Shown here: in pieces, positions 1-11,771 of the stretch | Layout: the number at the start of each line of letters is the position of its first letter | Position numbering within the stretch: the stretch's first letter is position 1 | Notes under the pieces: model-generated | The model's input: only the letters and a program-made list of their open reading frames with translations | Databases searched by the model: none | Told to the model about the DNA's origin: nothing | Position numbers and translations under genes: made by a program | From: Diadema setosum | Taxonomy: Eukaryota > Echinodermata > Echinoidea > Diadematoida > Diadematidae | Assembly (NCBI GenBank): GCA_033980235.1 | Contig: CM067064.1 | Location: forward strand, 3,503,001 to 3,567,000 | DNA length: 64,000 nucleotides | Direction: 5' to 3'

Positions 1-1651
1 CGCATGCATTTCACATTGAGAAGAGAGCGAGCTCGGCAAGAAGGAATGACCCACAAAGCAGTCGAACTGTAGTTGGATGGGCGGGCGGCGCGGGCCGGCC
101 TGAGTTGTGATGTACAGCGCACTCAGTACGTCGTGAACGCGATAGCGGCAACATAATTGCGAACAATCGCTGATATTCCACGCATAATTATTTCGCGCAT
201 TGCTCGTATTTTTCCCCGTTTCTCCTATCTTAAGCGGATGAATTGTTCTGTACAAATGCTTGTGAGGATTGTATCGAGTTTGTATACATTTTCATGTCAT
301 TGTGACTATGTGCATGTGTGTGCAGTGTCGGAAGGTACAGTGCCAGTGCAGTGGCGCTGGCCGTGCCGCACCGTATTGGCAAAGTGTTCGTGTCTGTACA
401 GCTGTAGCTAGCTGTGGGGGTTGTTTCATAAAGCTGCTCGTAAAGTTACGAACAACTTACGAGCGACTGGAGATCAGTTCTTGTGCTGAATTATGGAAAT
501 TCTGATAAGTACAGCTTCTGTATAGCACAACAGAACTGATCACCAGTCGCTCGTAAGTCGTTCGTAACTTTACGAACAGCTTTATGAAATAGGGCCCTGG
601 GTCCCCATTCCCTGATCTGTCAGCTGTCTGCACGCAAGCATGAACATATTCGAATGTCACGTACACTCTGCTCTGTAACGTTGCATCTGACGGCGATGTA
701 TTGTTCTATATTTTGAAGAGAAAATGAATGCGCTTTTCCAGCAAATGTAGAATTATTAAATGGGTATATCTACAAAATAAATAACTTTTCCACGGATTCT
801 GGTTTGTCTCGTATTTCTGCGGGATACTTTTTTTTTAACGATGTAAATTCACGGACACGGCCGTGAGTCGTATCATCTGTAGTGTGGTATACAATCATTC
901 ATCATTTAAATGATAACTGCTTTATCAAATGTCTTTTTAGAACATGAAGGAACATCTCTAAATGTTTAATGCTACAATGCCACATCAGTATCATTTTGAC
1001 ATCCATCTGCAATTGTACAAGCCAGTTTCCAGTTGAATGTGCTACAATTGTACTGTGAAGAAATGCAGATACATACCAGCTGTGTGGACACAAAAAGTCA
1101 CAAACACCAATGATAAATAAAGCAGTGTTTTGAATATCATGGAATTTATTTCAGTCGTACATTTGTTGAAAGACATGTTTTATACCTGTTTCAATTAATA
1201 GCACAATACATCAGAATTGCAAGTACACTGGTATCAGAAATGCCATTACAACACTAAATACACTGTACCAGTATTAAGATGGTCATTTTCCCTTGACATC
1301 TGTGTGGAAAGAAAAAGCAAATGTATTTCTGCAAGCATGAAGTTTCATTTCAAGTATGGTACATATTTGATTTGTTTGAAAGTGCACAGAGTGCAGGCAA
1401 GACATACACTTGGGAACTGGTCCCTCATAACACAGCTGCCAGAGTGATATTTCATTTCATAAATTGGATATAGAAAATAGTAAAGCCCTCTCTCGTTACC
1501 TTTCTCAGAATTACCGGACGAGAAACACATATTACTTTCATTTTGACAATCCTCGAAAAAATAGTAAGATATCAAATAGTAAGGACCTCCCTCATCGCCT
1601 TGCTCAAAAAACCCAGACGAGAAACTACTTTCTTTTTTTACTTGGCCTAAT
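1..1651 (-). mobile_element. Partial inverted copy of the ATTAGGCC-ended element (left arm, cut by window edge)
   Basis: Read on the reverse strand, this stretch matches 20290-21745 almost throughout. Examples are the stretch around the SacI-like gagctcg near 30 against 21710, and the cgagaaact...tttctttttttact end at 1620-1651 against 20290-20325. The inner end finishes in ttggcctaat, the terminus also seen at both ends of the 20290-22850 copy. The copy here is about 200 bp longer, and a hairpin MITE at 416-597 that is absent from the other copy accounts for most of this. No transposase ORF is visible in it. It is probably a non-autonomous DNA element; the superfamily is not recognised. Confidence 0.75.
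416..597. mobile_element. Hairpin MITE nested in the left element copy
   Basis: The left half (ttgtttcataaagctgctcg, then taaagttacgaac and gagcgactgg) is repeated in inverted orientation at 540-597, ending tatgaaatagggccc. This gives near-perfect arms of about 65 bp around a 45-bp loop. The corresponding position in the sister copy (about 21350-21400 on the other strand) lacks it, which supports insertion as a separate element. Confidence 0.75.
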
Positions 1652-1915
1652 ACATGTGACTGGCTGGACACGTCCAGTCAGTCAGACTTAATTAAGACAA
1701 TTCACCAATTATTGTTTTCATGAAGAATGGGCTAAGATGTAATCTCTATGTTTCCATTACACAAGACTACTTACTTGACTTTGTTGCAGAATTTCAAATA
1801 AACTAAAATAGATACAAATCCAGAATGAAATACCTGAAAATGATTCTGGAAGTACTTTTCTACATTTCAATGATAACATTCCATTGCCAAGCAATTGGAT
1901 GATTGAGATATTGGT
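1652..1915. other. AT-rich spacer without recognised features
   Basis: About 260 bp of AT-rich sequence lies between the element end (ggcctaat) and the mariner relic. I see no ORF, repeat or signal here that I can support. Confidence 0.4.
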
Positions 1916-1959
1916 ATGATTGGTCTTCCACTTAATTTACTTGAAAAAGAATTGTACAA

Positions 1960-2480
1960 TTTTGAGCTAGACTTCTCACCTTGGGAAAGGCGTTTCTGCC
2001 CAAACTACACATTTGGGCAGGTATCTCAAGAAGAGAAGCTAGCGAATTCCTGGTGTTCAAGGGAAACATGGATGCCCAGTTCTACTGCGAGGAAATCCTC
2101 ATAGGAACTCTAAAGCCATTCATCGAGGCTACGTATCCTGCTGGACACCATTTCTTGCAAGATAATGACCCCAAACATACCTCGCGAAGAGCACAGTCGT
2201 GCATGGAAGAGCAACGGAATAAACTGGTGGAGAACACCAGCCGAGAGTCCAGACTTGAACCCTACTGAAATGGTGTGAGCACACCTGAAGAAATAGGCGC
2301 AGCACTATGGCAAACCTACCTCGCTTACAGATCTGGAGGACCACATCCAAAGATGACCTTAAACATACCTCGCGGAGAGCACAGTTGTGCAAGCACAAGC
2401 AACGGAATAAACTGCTGGAGAACACCATCCGAAAGTCCAGACTTCAATCCAATCGAACTGGTGTGGGCACAACTAAATGG
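1960..2480 (+). pseudogene. Tc1/mariner transposase relic with internal duplication
   Basis: The frame at 1981-2268 reads GISRR..FLVFKGNMDAQFY followed by LQDNDPKHTSRRAQ. This is the mariner/Tc1 catalytic core, with the second catalytic Asp in DNDPKHTS around residue 61 of this frame. A frameshift then moves the reading to a frame encoding ESPDLNPTEMV, the region of the third acidic residue, ended by TGA. The segment from KHTSRRAQ to the PIE motif is present twice, at about 2169-2290 and 2353-2475, in different frames; the second copy reads ESPDFNPIELVWAQLN. N-terminal DNA-binding helices are not recognisable. The family normally needs about 340 residues, so this is a dead fragment. TIRs were not found. 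Confidence 0.8.
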
Positions 2481-2665
2481 GTACAGCGCTGAGACAAACC
2501 TAACTCGAAATAAAAAAATGAATATCAAAGTTACTTTTGTGTTTGATAATTATGAACATCCATCATGCATACTGTTGGTGAAGGAAGATTATCCATGCTC
2601 AGAAAAGTCAGAGGCCCACAAGTGAGAAGACCACTTAGATGCAGTCCAGAGGGAATGGGATATTG

Positions 2666-2700
2666 AAAAAAACACACACACACACACAAAAAAAAAAAAT
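2666..2700. repeat. Short CA repeat and poly-A tract
   Basis: The sequence runs (ac)n then a run of A, between the mariner relic and the DUF7869-like relic. It is a simple repeat. Confidence 0.8.
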
Positions 2701-3580
2701 GCAATGCCTCATACAGAACAACCAAGGAAGCTGCTGAGGAATACAACATCTCCAAGCTTGGACAATCATCACCTGCATCCAGACCGATATCCTTTCATTA
2801 CGGTTTTGATTATGCCCAGCAGATGCAATATCCATCAAACCCCATCAGCCAGGTCCCATGTATTTCCAAAACCAAGGAAATGCAAAATATTTGGTATTGC
2901 TTCTGAGGCCTATCTGAACAGGTAAACTACTTGGCTGATGAGTGCGCTGCCTGTGGTAAGGGGCCAAATGTAGTGATAAGCTACTTGCACCACTTCTTTG
3001 CTCATTACGAGGTGGAGGAGCAGCATGTACATTCACATGCTGACAGCTGTGTAGGGCAAAATAAGAACAATGCTATGCTCCAGTATCTGTCATGGCGTGT
3101 ACACAGTGGACTACACAAGCCTGTGTCTTAATCTTTCTTATTGGTGGGGCACACAAACTTTGCTCCAGACTGGTGCTTTGGGCTGGTGAAGGCGGCATAC
3201 TGTCGACTACACGTGTCATCTCTTTAGGAGATTGCAGATGTTGTCTCTTAATTCCTCAACACAGAAAGAGATCAACATTCCCCAGCTGGTAGGCAATGAA
3301 AAAGGTATGGTCCTTGTTCCAGTGTATGACTGGAGCAGCTATTTATCTGCACACTACTGTCGTATCTTGACTGTTAAGTCATACAAACACTTTAGCTTTC
3401 TGATGATCAACATCCAGGTAAGTCTTTCTCAAAGAAAGAGTAGACAGAGAGGAGCTGGTGTTTGAGTTTGTCCGATCACCACCACCAATTGTTTTACCAC
3501 CAAAGATCCGCCCCAAGGATCTGGATGCAGAAAGGAAGCAGTATCTCTTCGAGAAGATTCGAGAGTTTTGCAAGGATGAG
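2700..3580 (+). pseudogene. DUF7869-type (integrase-like) gene relic
   Basis: Frames at 2704-2925 and 2931-3131 encode a segment with HHFFAHYEVEEQHVHSHADS, then CVGQNKNNAMLQYLSWRV. This resembles the HADNC-GQNKNN signature of proteins annotated with a DUF7869 domain in many marine invertebrates. It continues in a shifted frame with FLIGGAHK..FAPDWCFGL. A GT-like donor (catccag|gtaag) lies near 3416. A later in-frame block at 3480-3600 (PPKIRPKDLDAERKQYLFEK, then IREFC) matches the usual C-terminal exon of the same family. Several stops and frameshifts break the reading frame. The function of the family is not established; its spread and acidic motifs suggest a transposon-derived nuclease. Assignment rests on motif memory, not a search. 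Confidence 0.6.
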
Positions 3581-3723
3581 TACAAGGATTTAGTACTGTA
3601 TGTCCCAGCATATAGGATGTGCTATTATATGACTGAAATGCAGTTGCCACCCTTGCATGAGTTCACATTGTTACTTTGCAGTTTTAATATGCCTTGCAGA
3701 TGGATGCTTATTTCACAGGAAAG

Positions 3724-4684
3724 ACAAGGAAAAGTAGAAATTACGCGGTGCGTAATATATGTCCCCACCGGAAGTAGCAATTTGTAACAAAATGTGCAAT
3801 ATAGGTAAAAAATCCAAAGTCAAAGGTCAAAGAAGTCAAAGGTCAAAATTCTGTGTAGAAGTTTTGAAGCCCTCACCTAGTGCCATCACATAAAGCAAAC
3901 GGAATCGAAATTGAGTTAGAAATGGCGAAGGAGTAGCATTTTGTAGCCAATGTACAATATAGGTCAAAAATCAAGGTCAAAGAAGACAAAGGTCAAAATT
4001 CTGTGTAGAAGTTTTGAAGCCCTCACCTAGTGCCATCACATAAAGCAAATGGAATCGAAATTGGGTTAGAAATGGCGAAGGAGTAGCATTTTGTAGCAAA
4101 ATGCACAATATAGGTCAAAAATCAAGGTCAAAGGTCAAAGAAGTCAAAGGTCAAAATTCTGTGTAGAAGTTTTGAAGCCCTCAACTAGTGCCATCATATA
4201 AAGCAAACGGAATCGAAATCGGGTTAGAAATGGCGAAGGAGTAGCATTTTGTAGCAAAATGTACAATTTAGGTCAAAAATCAAGGTCAAAGGTCAAAGAA
4301 GTCAAAGGTCAAAATTCTGTGTAGAAGTTTTGAAGCCCTCACCTAGTGCCATCACATAAAGCAAACGGAATCGAAATCGTGTTAGAAATGGCGAAGGAGT
4401 AGCATTTTGTAGCAAAATGTACAATATAGGTCAAAGGTCAAGGTCAAAGGTCACAACTGAAATTCTGTGTAGAAGTTTTAAAGCTCCCATGTAGTGCTAT
4501 CATATAAAGCAAACAGAATCAAAATTGGCTCATAAATGACAGAGAAGTAGCAAATTGAACATTTTGATCACACACGGACGCACACACGGACGGACGGACG
4601 GACGGACGGACGCACAGACACACACACGTACGGAGCCCGTTTCATAGTCCCCTGCTCGAACTCATTCGGCGGGGACAAAAAAAA
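3724..4684. repeat. Repeat A1: 155-bp tandem array with GTCCCC ends and (ACGG)n tail
   Basis: The element opens acaaggaaaagtagaaatta...atatgtccccaccgg and closes cattcggcggggacaaaa, so its ends are short complementary GC words. Inside are five copies of a roughly 150-160 bp unit, marked by ctgtgtagaagttt at about 3851, 4000, 4160, 4318 and 4464. Each unit carries AAGGTCAAAGGTCAAA direct repeats. A (acgg)n tract at 4574-4612 precedes the right end. The same element recurs as A2 at 49561-50986 with the same start and end, which defines its boundaries. It has no coding capacity. Confidence 0.85.
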
Positions 4685-4712
4685 GGTAATGAGCATATAG
4701 CCATGGTAATGG

Positions 4713-5222
4713 ATGCATAACCACACAGAGGGTGGTGTAAATCACCGTGCGAAAAAGAGTGCTGCGTTGAGCGAGTTGTTGTCAAAAATCAGTGTCCAAC
4801 TTGACAGCAAGGAAGATTTCATCCTCGACACTAAAAACAAGGTATTCAAGGATAGTCACACCACCACAGAGATATGTGTCCGCAATCTTTCACCCATCTC
4901 TCGGTGAAAGCATATACTATCATTGGAGGAGTATCTTAGGCAAAGCTTTTGCATTAATATAGACAATTTTCACACCAGTGTCAAGCTACTGGGAGATTTA
5001 TACAAATTGAGAACTTTTGTTACAGGAACGATACTACCAAATCGAAAACATTTTCCTCGTGACATGAAAGACACCAGTAAAGAGTGGGTAAAACATGCAG
5101 AGAGGGGGGACATGTGCTGGACACGAATGAATGAAATCCTTTGTGTCCAGTGGAAAGACAAAAAGTTGGTCACAATTATGTCAACAATACATCGCCACTC
5201 ACCGACATTGGTGTCCCTCTGA
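4713..5222 (+). pseudogene. piggyBac transposase fragment
   Basis: The frame at 4923-5222 reads IDNFHTSVKLLGDLYKLRTF then VTGTILPNRKHFPRDMK and LCVQWKDKKLVTIMSTIH. This matches the central piggyBac (DDE_Tnp_1_7) segment. The DNF-TS motif holds the second catalytic Asp, followed by the GT-LPNRK block and a strand ending in S-T-I-H. The N-terminal catalytic Asp region and the C-terminal third are missing. The preceding ORF (4713-4907, ending LSPISR) is out of continuity and is not recognised. A full piggyBac transposase has about 550-600 residues, so this is a truncated relic. Confidence 0.7.
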
Positions 5223-5224
5223 CG

Positions 5225-6041
5225 TGCCAGGACCTGTTGGCAGTCCAGAGTTGGCAAACCGAAGCAGTCGAAACCAAGACCAATCATCTGTCACTTCACG
5301 TCCCGAATGAAGGAGGAAGACATGATAAAAAACAGGGGAAAAAAATGAAAGACATCCCTTCTTACAGAGGTACCATCTTCATAAATGAAGATCTGACCAC
5401 TCTCACGTATAAACTCCTGTCGTATGTGAAGGTGCTCCCCAACATGGACAGAGTAAACACGAGGAATGGAAAGTTGTTTTGCAATCTGAAGGACCGACGT
5501 CTTGTCACCATCGAGACAGCAGATGACCTTTTCAAACTGGGGGTAGATGACGTGGACTATGTCAAACTCGCCTCAAAATGTTCGCAATGTGCAATGCGCA
5601 ATGTCAAAGTGGCTGAATAACTTCCTTGTTTTCTGGACAGAAACAGCAAAATCAAACCTGGGATCCTTCAACATCAGCCGCTCAAGGGAGGAAACAGCAG
5701 CTAATGCCCAGTATGCTCGGGTAAATCCGGACAAGATCTCCCAAACTGACATGCCCATTGAAACACAAGGTGCCAAGGCTACACCTGTATTGATTTCGGA
5801 ACCAAAGCACCAACTAATAGATGCCACACATGCCAACATCAACCTTGGTGCTTTCGTGAAAAAGATTGTCATTTGTGAGATGGCCCGTGTCCAGCTGTGG
5901 AACATAAAGTCTGATTCGGAGGTAGAGGCAGCTTTCAACGAAAATGAGAAAAAACTAAATGACCATCTCCATACAAAACTGGGCATTGTTCCCTCACTCA
6001 TGACTGGAAATCAAACCAGATTTTATACTGAAATGTGGTAA
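5225..6041 (+). pseudogene. ORF1-like fragment with FP-type C-terminal domain
   Basis: The frame ending at 5620 encodes GTIFINEDLTTLTYKLLSYV then NTRNGKLFCNL and VTIETADDLFKLG. This pattern (F-INE-LT ... R-NGK) resembles the FP (baculovirus FP25-like) domain in ORF1 proteins of non-LTR retrotransposons; a similar domain lies at 14550-14850. It overlaps, in another frame, the end of the piggyBac fragment. A further open frame, 5547-6041 (164 aa, ending RFYTEMW), follows; it is hydrophilic and unrecognised. Whether the two belong to one protein cannot be decided here. Confidence 0.5.
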
Positions 6042-6246
6042 ATTCATGAAATGTACAGCACACCTTGATAAAGAGGTAAGTTGAAAAACACATCATTATT
6101 GTTATTAAATCATTACAGATTTGTATGGAATGAGGCTTCACAAAGTGAAAGACTCTTTGTGAAACAACAATGGCCATAAAGATTAAATCTATTCTTTTCA
6201 CTTTTAGTTATAGAATACCATAGTTCAAAACATTTTTCTTTATACA

Positions 6247-6508
6247 AAGACTTCTTGTATTGTATTTGTGATTACTTTACATCATTTATCATTTACCTCA
6301 TTATCTTGTTCATGCAGTTTAGCACCTCATCTGTGTCAAGTGAATCTCTGGCGTGTTCCGGTTCTAGTTCCAGGAGGAGGTTTAGCGACGATGAGATGGA
6401 TGATATTGAGTTTCTGTTTTGGCCAAACCTACGGGCCAAAATTCCCCCACGATACCAGGAGGTAATAGAAATGCTAAATCTACACAGAGGGAAACTCCAA
6501 ACAAGATC
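6247..6508 (+). repeat. Module H, copy 1 (exon-like, interrupted)
   Basis: This stretch is nearly identical to 7043-7300. After a poly-pyrimidine/AG site (cttgttcatgcag) it encodes FSTSSVSSESLACSGSSSRR, then RFSDDEMDDIEFLFWPNLRA and IPPRYQEVIEMLNLHRGK. The reading is cut after LQTRS, where repeat module I begins. The protein is Ser/Arg-rich then acidic and is not recognised. The splice-like acceptor suggests a terminal exon of a transposon gene. Confidence 0.6.
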
Positions 6509-6974
6509 AGGGGTCTTTTAAAGGATGGGGATCATCTCCTTTAGTGGATGTGGTCTATTCTAGAGGTCGTCTCTTATAAGGACACAGTCTTAAAAAGGAT
6601 GCAGTCTTTTAATGGATGTCATCTTTTAGCGGACATGGTCTTTTAGTGATAGTGGTCGTCGTGTTTAAAACAGTGCACATCGTCTTTACCAGACATTATC
6701 ACAGTTCATCTCTTTTAGTGGTCAACGTGTTTACCACAGTGTTAAGCGGTCCACATCTTTATTGCAGTCTTCGATGCAGACTGTATTACAGCGTTTAGCA
6801 GTTCACGTGTATGAAAGTCATCAACACAGTCTTTACTGCGGTCTTTAAGTCTTTATGTTACAAGCTTTGATCTACATTTGGTTATTGTTACGAAATTGTA
6901 AATAAATTCAGCTATATTCAGTTATATCTTACACGAGTAAAAGTGTGTAGTGGTTTTACCGTCCCACGTGAAAG
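6509..6974. repeat. Module I, copy 1 (about 465 bp dispersed repeat)
   Basis: This matches 23591-24052 closely from caggggtcttttaaagga to taccgtcccacgtgaaag. It is rich in cttttagtgg / ggtcgtc / cagtctt words and has an aataaa near its 3' side. It interrupts module H here, and in the other copy it sits directly upstream of an H fragment. It could be an LTR-like terminal repeat, but it lacks TG...CA ends. Class undetermined. Confidence 0.65.
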
Positions 6975-7042
6975 CCGGACTACGACATTTCATTAACCTG
7001 AATGAATTAAGCTGAAAATTAATGATTTGCTGCCGTTTTAGC

Positions 7043-7372
7043 TTCTTGTATTGTATTTGTGATTACTTTACATCATTTATCATTTACCTCATTATCTTGT
7101 TCATGCAGTTTAGCACCTCATCGGTGTCAAGTGAATCTCTGGCGTGTTCCGGTTCTAGTTCCAGGAGGAGGTTTAGCGACGATGAGATGGCGGATATTGA
7201 GTTTCTGTTTTGGCCAAACCTACGTACCAAAATTCCCCCACGATACCAGGAGGTAATAGAAATGCTAAATCTACACAGAGGGAAACTCCAAACAAGATCC
7301 GCTAAACAGGTCCTTGATAAGATCAGGCATCTTATCGGTCTAAACCATAGCCTTTAGATTTAGAACCTCCCA
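7043..7372 (+). repeat. Module H, copy 2 (complete 3' end)
   Basis: This is the uninterrupted copy of the exon-like module. The frame runs through the block described for copy 1 and continues AKQVLDKIRHLIGLNHSL before a stop at 7355-7357. The first copy has Asp-Asp-Ile where this one has Ala-Asp-Ile, and the change is in frame. A third, 5'-truncated copy lies at 24050-24182 and ends at the same ...agatttagaac boundary. Confidence 0.65.
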
Positions 7373-8865
7373 GGAGCTCAGGAGAGCTGAGTAAATTTTG
7401 TAAATATTTCTTTTATTACTCCACTACATGTGTGACTTGTATAAGAAATTAAGCACAGACACATCCTGTGTGTAGTAGCCACATACCCAGAGAAAGGTAC
7501 TATCGCCGTAATGCTGACGCGCGTTTGTGGCACCAGGCACTTTTTTCGCGAAGCGCCTCGGGGTACTCGTAAAGCGTGCAGGTTTTTGCAGGTGCTGAGA
7601 CTAGCGCTACGTCATTGTAATCAGAAAACTGATTGATGACGTAGCTGACAATTTCCCTTTCGTTTGATATGCAACACGTGTGGACTCGGAATTCGGAAGA
7701 CCACGAGTTCATCGATCGCAATGTAACTTGGATTTTAGAGTCATTCTTTTCGCTGAAGGTATGTATACAATTCGTTTAAACTTTATACAATGTTAGAACA
7801 TTAATTGATAAACAATTGTTGTAAACAGCAACAAAATCTTACGACCGAAAGTCTGATTTTTTACTCCGATTATGAGGCGATGTTGTAGAAAAATGATAAA
7901 CCAGCGCCATTCCCTGACACTGAGTGACAGTACATTATATTCACAGCGTTTCACGCAGTACCGTTGCATTGGTTCCTCATTACTGTTGTTTTTTGAGCGA
8001 CATTTCAATGAAAATGCGTTAAATGATTGTTATTTCAATTAATTATTTGTACAAATCTATTATTTATTTGCAGAAATTTTAAATCAGTGGTGATACAAAT
8101 ATTGTAATTTGGCTGAAATCATGGGATAAAAAAGGCATGCCTACCACGTGTATTTGTCATGTATGTTTACAAACATCATGACGACAGCTACAACATGGCA
8201 GCTTTTAATTTAAACCAGTCGTGTGTGACATGTGTTGTGTGGAGCCAGCTGTATCTAATGTAAACAATAAAAGCTGCTTTTTAATTATTTTGTGTGAAAC
8301 TGGCATTGATACTGAATTGATTGGACCTAGTTTAATTTGATTTTTTAAATAATTTTTTTAAATATCTAATCTATTCTTTTTCATTAAAATTTATTAAAAA
8401 TTCAAAAGTTCTTTCTTGATACAAGAACTTTAGATTATCTTTATAATTCTAGGCTGCTGTGCCCCCCCCCTGCCCTAGCTCCCCCAACCCCCGTGGCAAG
8501 GGGCAAGTCGCCGAGCCCCCCCCCCACCCATATTTTTTTTTCTTCTTGTCAGCTCGACCAACTGTCATGTCCATGATTATAATACCCGTACCCCATGATA
8601 ATTTTTGAAACAAGAAAACAAAGTGTCTAAGTTCCCCCCCCCCCCCCGAAACAAACACCTTGGCGCTGCACCTGCTGAAAAATAATTCACAAAACCTATA
8701 CAACTTAAGATCCCAATATTTGTCATTACAATGATGTATATGTATATAGACCTATTAATAATTTATAATAATCACACACATTCTTTTCATTCAGTCTAAT
8801 TTCAATATTTTTTTTTTCAATTTTGTTGTTTAATTTTATTTCTTTATTGAACAGATAAAGCAATC
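7373..8865. other. Non-coding stretch with C-rich tracts
   Basis: I found no supported gene. Poly-C runs occur at 8461-8470, 8517-8526 and 8634-8647. The segment ends at the start of the large transposase-like gene and may include that element's promoter and left terminus, but no inverted terminus could be identified. Confidence 0.4.
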
Positions 8866-11771
8866 ATGCCACCAAAAAAGAGACGAGTTACAACTATTTT
8901 CCCCCCAAAAGATTGGAAAGAAGAGAAAGTATCTTGATGACAACTTCGATGAGCTACCCATCGATCCAAAAAATCTTCGAAATGGACACATTCTGCTACA
9001 TTACTTGAAAAGTGAAAAGTCCCCAACAGCAACAAACAAATTCATCATGGAGAAATACTCTTGTAAATGTGCCAAAAACCAGTTGCAAATAATGTTGAAT
9101 CGCAATGCCAAATTTTCGGACAGCACTTCGGAACATGTTATGAAAAGATATCAAGCCTTTTACCAAGAGATTTTTCCACTGCCAGATGACCCAGGAGATA
9201 GCATTCCAGAATCTTCAAGAGCAAGTGGTGAGTGCTATGCATTATTCACTCTTTCATCACTTCATTAAAAGAACACACACAAACACATCGATAATTTGTT
9301 TTATTTAATTTCTTCTTCAACCTGGGCAACACATTTAGTGGATAATACAAGGAATTCTCTGTTCTTTCATGTGGCCCAGGGGCCAATATGAATTAAAATA
9401 TATAAAGTACAAATTAAATGCCTCTTAAACAGATTACATATAATTAATAAATCCTGAAATAAATCAATCTCTAATAGTCCAATTATTACATTGTCCAGTA
9501 TATGAAACTTCCATTATTATAAAGTTTTTTATCCTTTTACAATATATGAATTGCATACACATTTATTTTTTTCTTTGGTCTGATTTCAATTAAATAGCTG
9601 GAACATCGCAGTCTCCAGAGGTTCAACAAAGTCCACAGTCATTAACGACAGCTTCACCTAAAGCCAAGCCTGGATCATCAGGATCATCCATTCATTCTTC
9701 TCGAAGGAAGCAGCCCACTACCCCAAGAAAGCTTCAGCTTAAAAAAAGATTAGACTTTGTTACACAATCAAAATGTGATATGAAAGAAAAATACAAGATG
9801 CGAGTTTCAAGGTTAAGATCTAGTGTGAACTTTCAAAAGGTAAATCAATCAAAATACCTAATCCAAGCTGTGAAACGCAAGAACATTCAATAAGCCAAAA
9901 AAAGATGTACAAATAGAGAAGCTGAAGGCTCAGATAGCTAATACAGTTGTACAAGAGGAATTGAACAAGCTGAAAAAAAAAGAAGCTAAAAATGCTGCAA
10001 AAAAATACAAGCGTGCTCGTCAGAAAGTGTCCAGAGCTGTTGATGACACTAAGTCCAAATGTAAAAATGAAGTTAATCATCTGAAAAGGCAGTTGCAGGA
10101 AATGAAGAATACTGTTCAGCAATGGTGGAAAATGAAAATCAGATTTTGAAAGAAGCGTTCCGGTCATTTCAAGATGAATCTGATCACAATCTGCCATCTT
10201 TTCAAAAAGAAGGCAAAAAATACTCAGATGATGTTAGATTGAGTGTCTATGACCACATTGTTAACAATGTACCTACATCTAACATTCCAACTCTAATTAA
10301 ACAGACTGGGAAGCGACATTGTATTTCCATAGATGATGTGCCTCACCGAAATACTGTGGAACTTATGGCGAGAGAGCTTGGTGTTGTGTCTGACCTAATG
10401 AGTGCGGAAGTGCTCATGGAATAGGACAATTTGACTGTTGGCTTTGACGCGACAACCCAGGAGGGCATTCACGTTAACAGTATCCACATTACAAGCAGTG
10501 ACAATTGCTACATATTAGCAGTTGACCAGTTGCCTGGTGGTACGGCTGAAGATTACTCTCTCCACACAAATGAAACTTTGGATTGTTTAAGTGATGTCTA
10601 TTGTCAATTCTACAGCACAGATTTTTCATTAACATGACAGAAGATAATAAATCACATTTCTACCTCTTTAACTGATCGTGCTTCAGTCAATCATGCTACC
10701 ATTCAACAACTGGAACTTAATTGGTGCAAAAAGTTGAATGAGTTGAATTGTCACCTCCACCCCCTGGATACAATAGCAAGTTCTATTCGTTCAGTACTCA
10801 AGAACAGTGAACCCAGCAACTTGGACAAGAAATTGTACGGTTCAGAATGTATCTCCCACCAGCTGATCCTAGGATTCAATAAGTTCAGGTATAAGGATAG
10901 TCGTGGTGATCCTAAAGGGTTTGTTAGTGCTCTGGAGAGCTCAGGCCTTCCAAAGGGTCTGCTACCAAGATACAGAGGAAATAGACTCCATATTATGTTT
11001 GACATAAGTGGAAAGCTACACCATCACGAAGACTTCTTCATGAAATTGTTGACAGAAACAACAGTCTCATGTGGTGGCTTGCAGGATTCATTGCTGCATG
11101 ACTTCTCATCTCCTGTTGCCAAGGTTGAACTTCATGTTCTAGGCCTTTTAGGTAAACTTCTCTCGGGTCCATGGATGCAAAAGTTCTATCAGTCCTCTGA
11201 GTCAGATGTGAGCCACATAGATGGTATTGAAGTAGTAAAGGGGGTGAAAGATGTCTTGAAGGAGTTTTCCCAAGATCCTTCATCCACCCTTACCACTACA
11301 ACTGATTTCTTTGGGAATGTACTTTCCAAGGATGCTACACTGAAGTCCTTGCAACGTCCACCAGTAGATCCAGATCTGTTTCACGACATGATGAAAGCAT
11401 GCTTGTCAAAGACAATTGAGGTTCTCGATCGGCAGTACGCTCGATACTTCACTCTTGATGTGACAGAGACATTGAAGAAAGAAACTGAGTCCTCATGTTA
11501 TCACAATATAGACGCTGAAAGTGTTATGGGGATGTTCAGTGCCGCTAAGGACCACGCACCCAATGCAACAATGTGCTTTCTGTCTTCCCGAATCAAGGCG
11601 ATCAAAAACAGGGTTGTTGGTTATCTGGATGACCTGGAACCAGAAAGAAAAAAAAAGGGTAATAGAACTGGCAATAACAAGAGCTAGGAAACAACGCACA
11701 CAGAGAAGAAAACGAACTTCCCAAATCAGGACAGAAATTGCTAAAAGACTACAAGATAAACTACAGAAAAG

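Noticed and set aside
3780..4560. Regular 155-bp array considered as CRISPR-like
   Set aside because: Units are nearly identical throughout, without unique spacers, and the context is eukaryotic; it is a tandem repeat.
6509..6974. Solo LTR
   Set aside because: The ends are not TG...CA, no flanking duplication is visible, and no primer site follows either copy.
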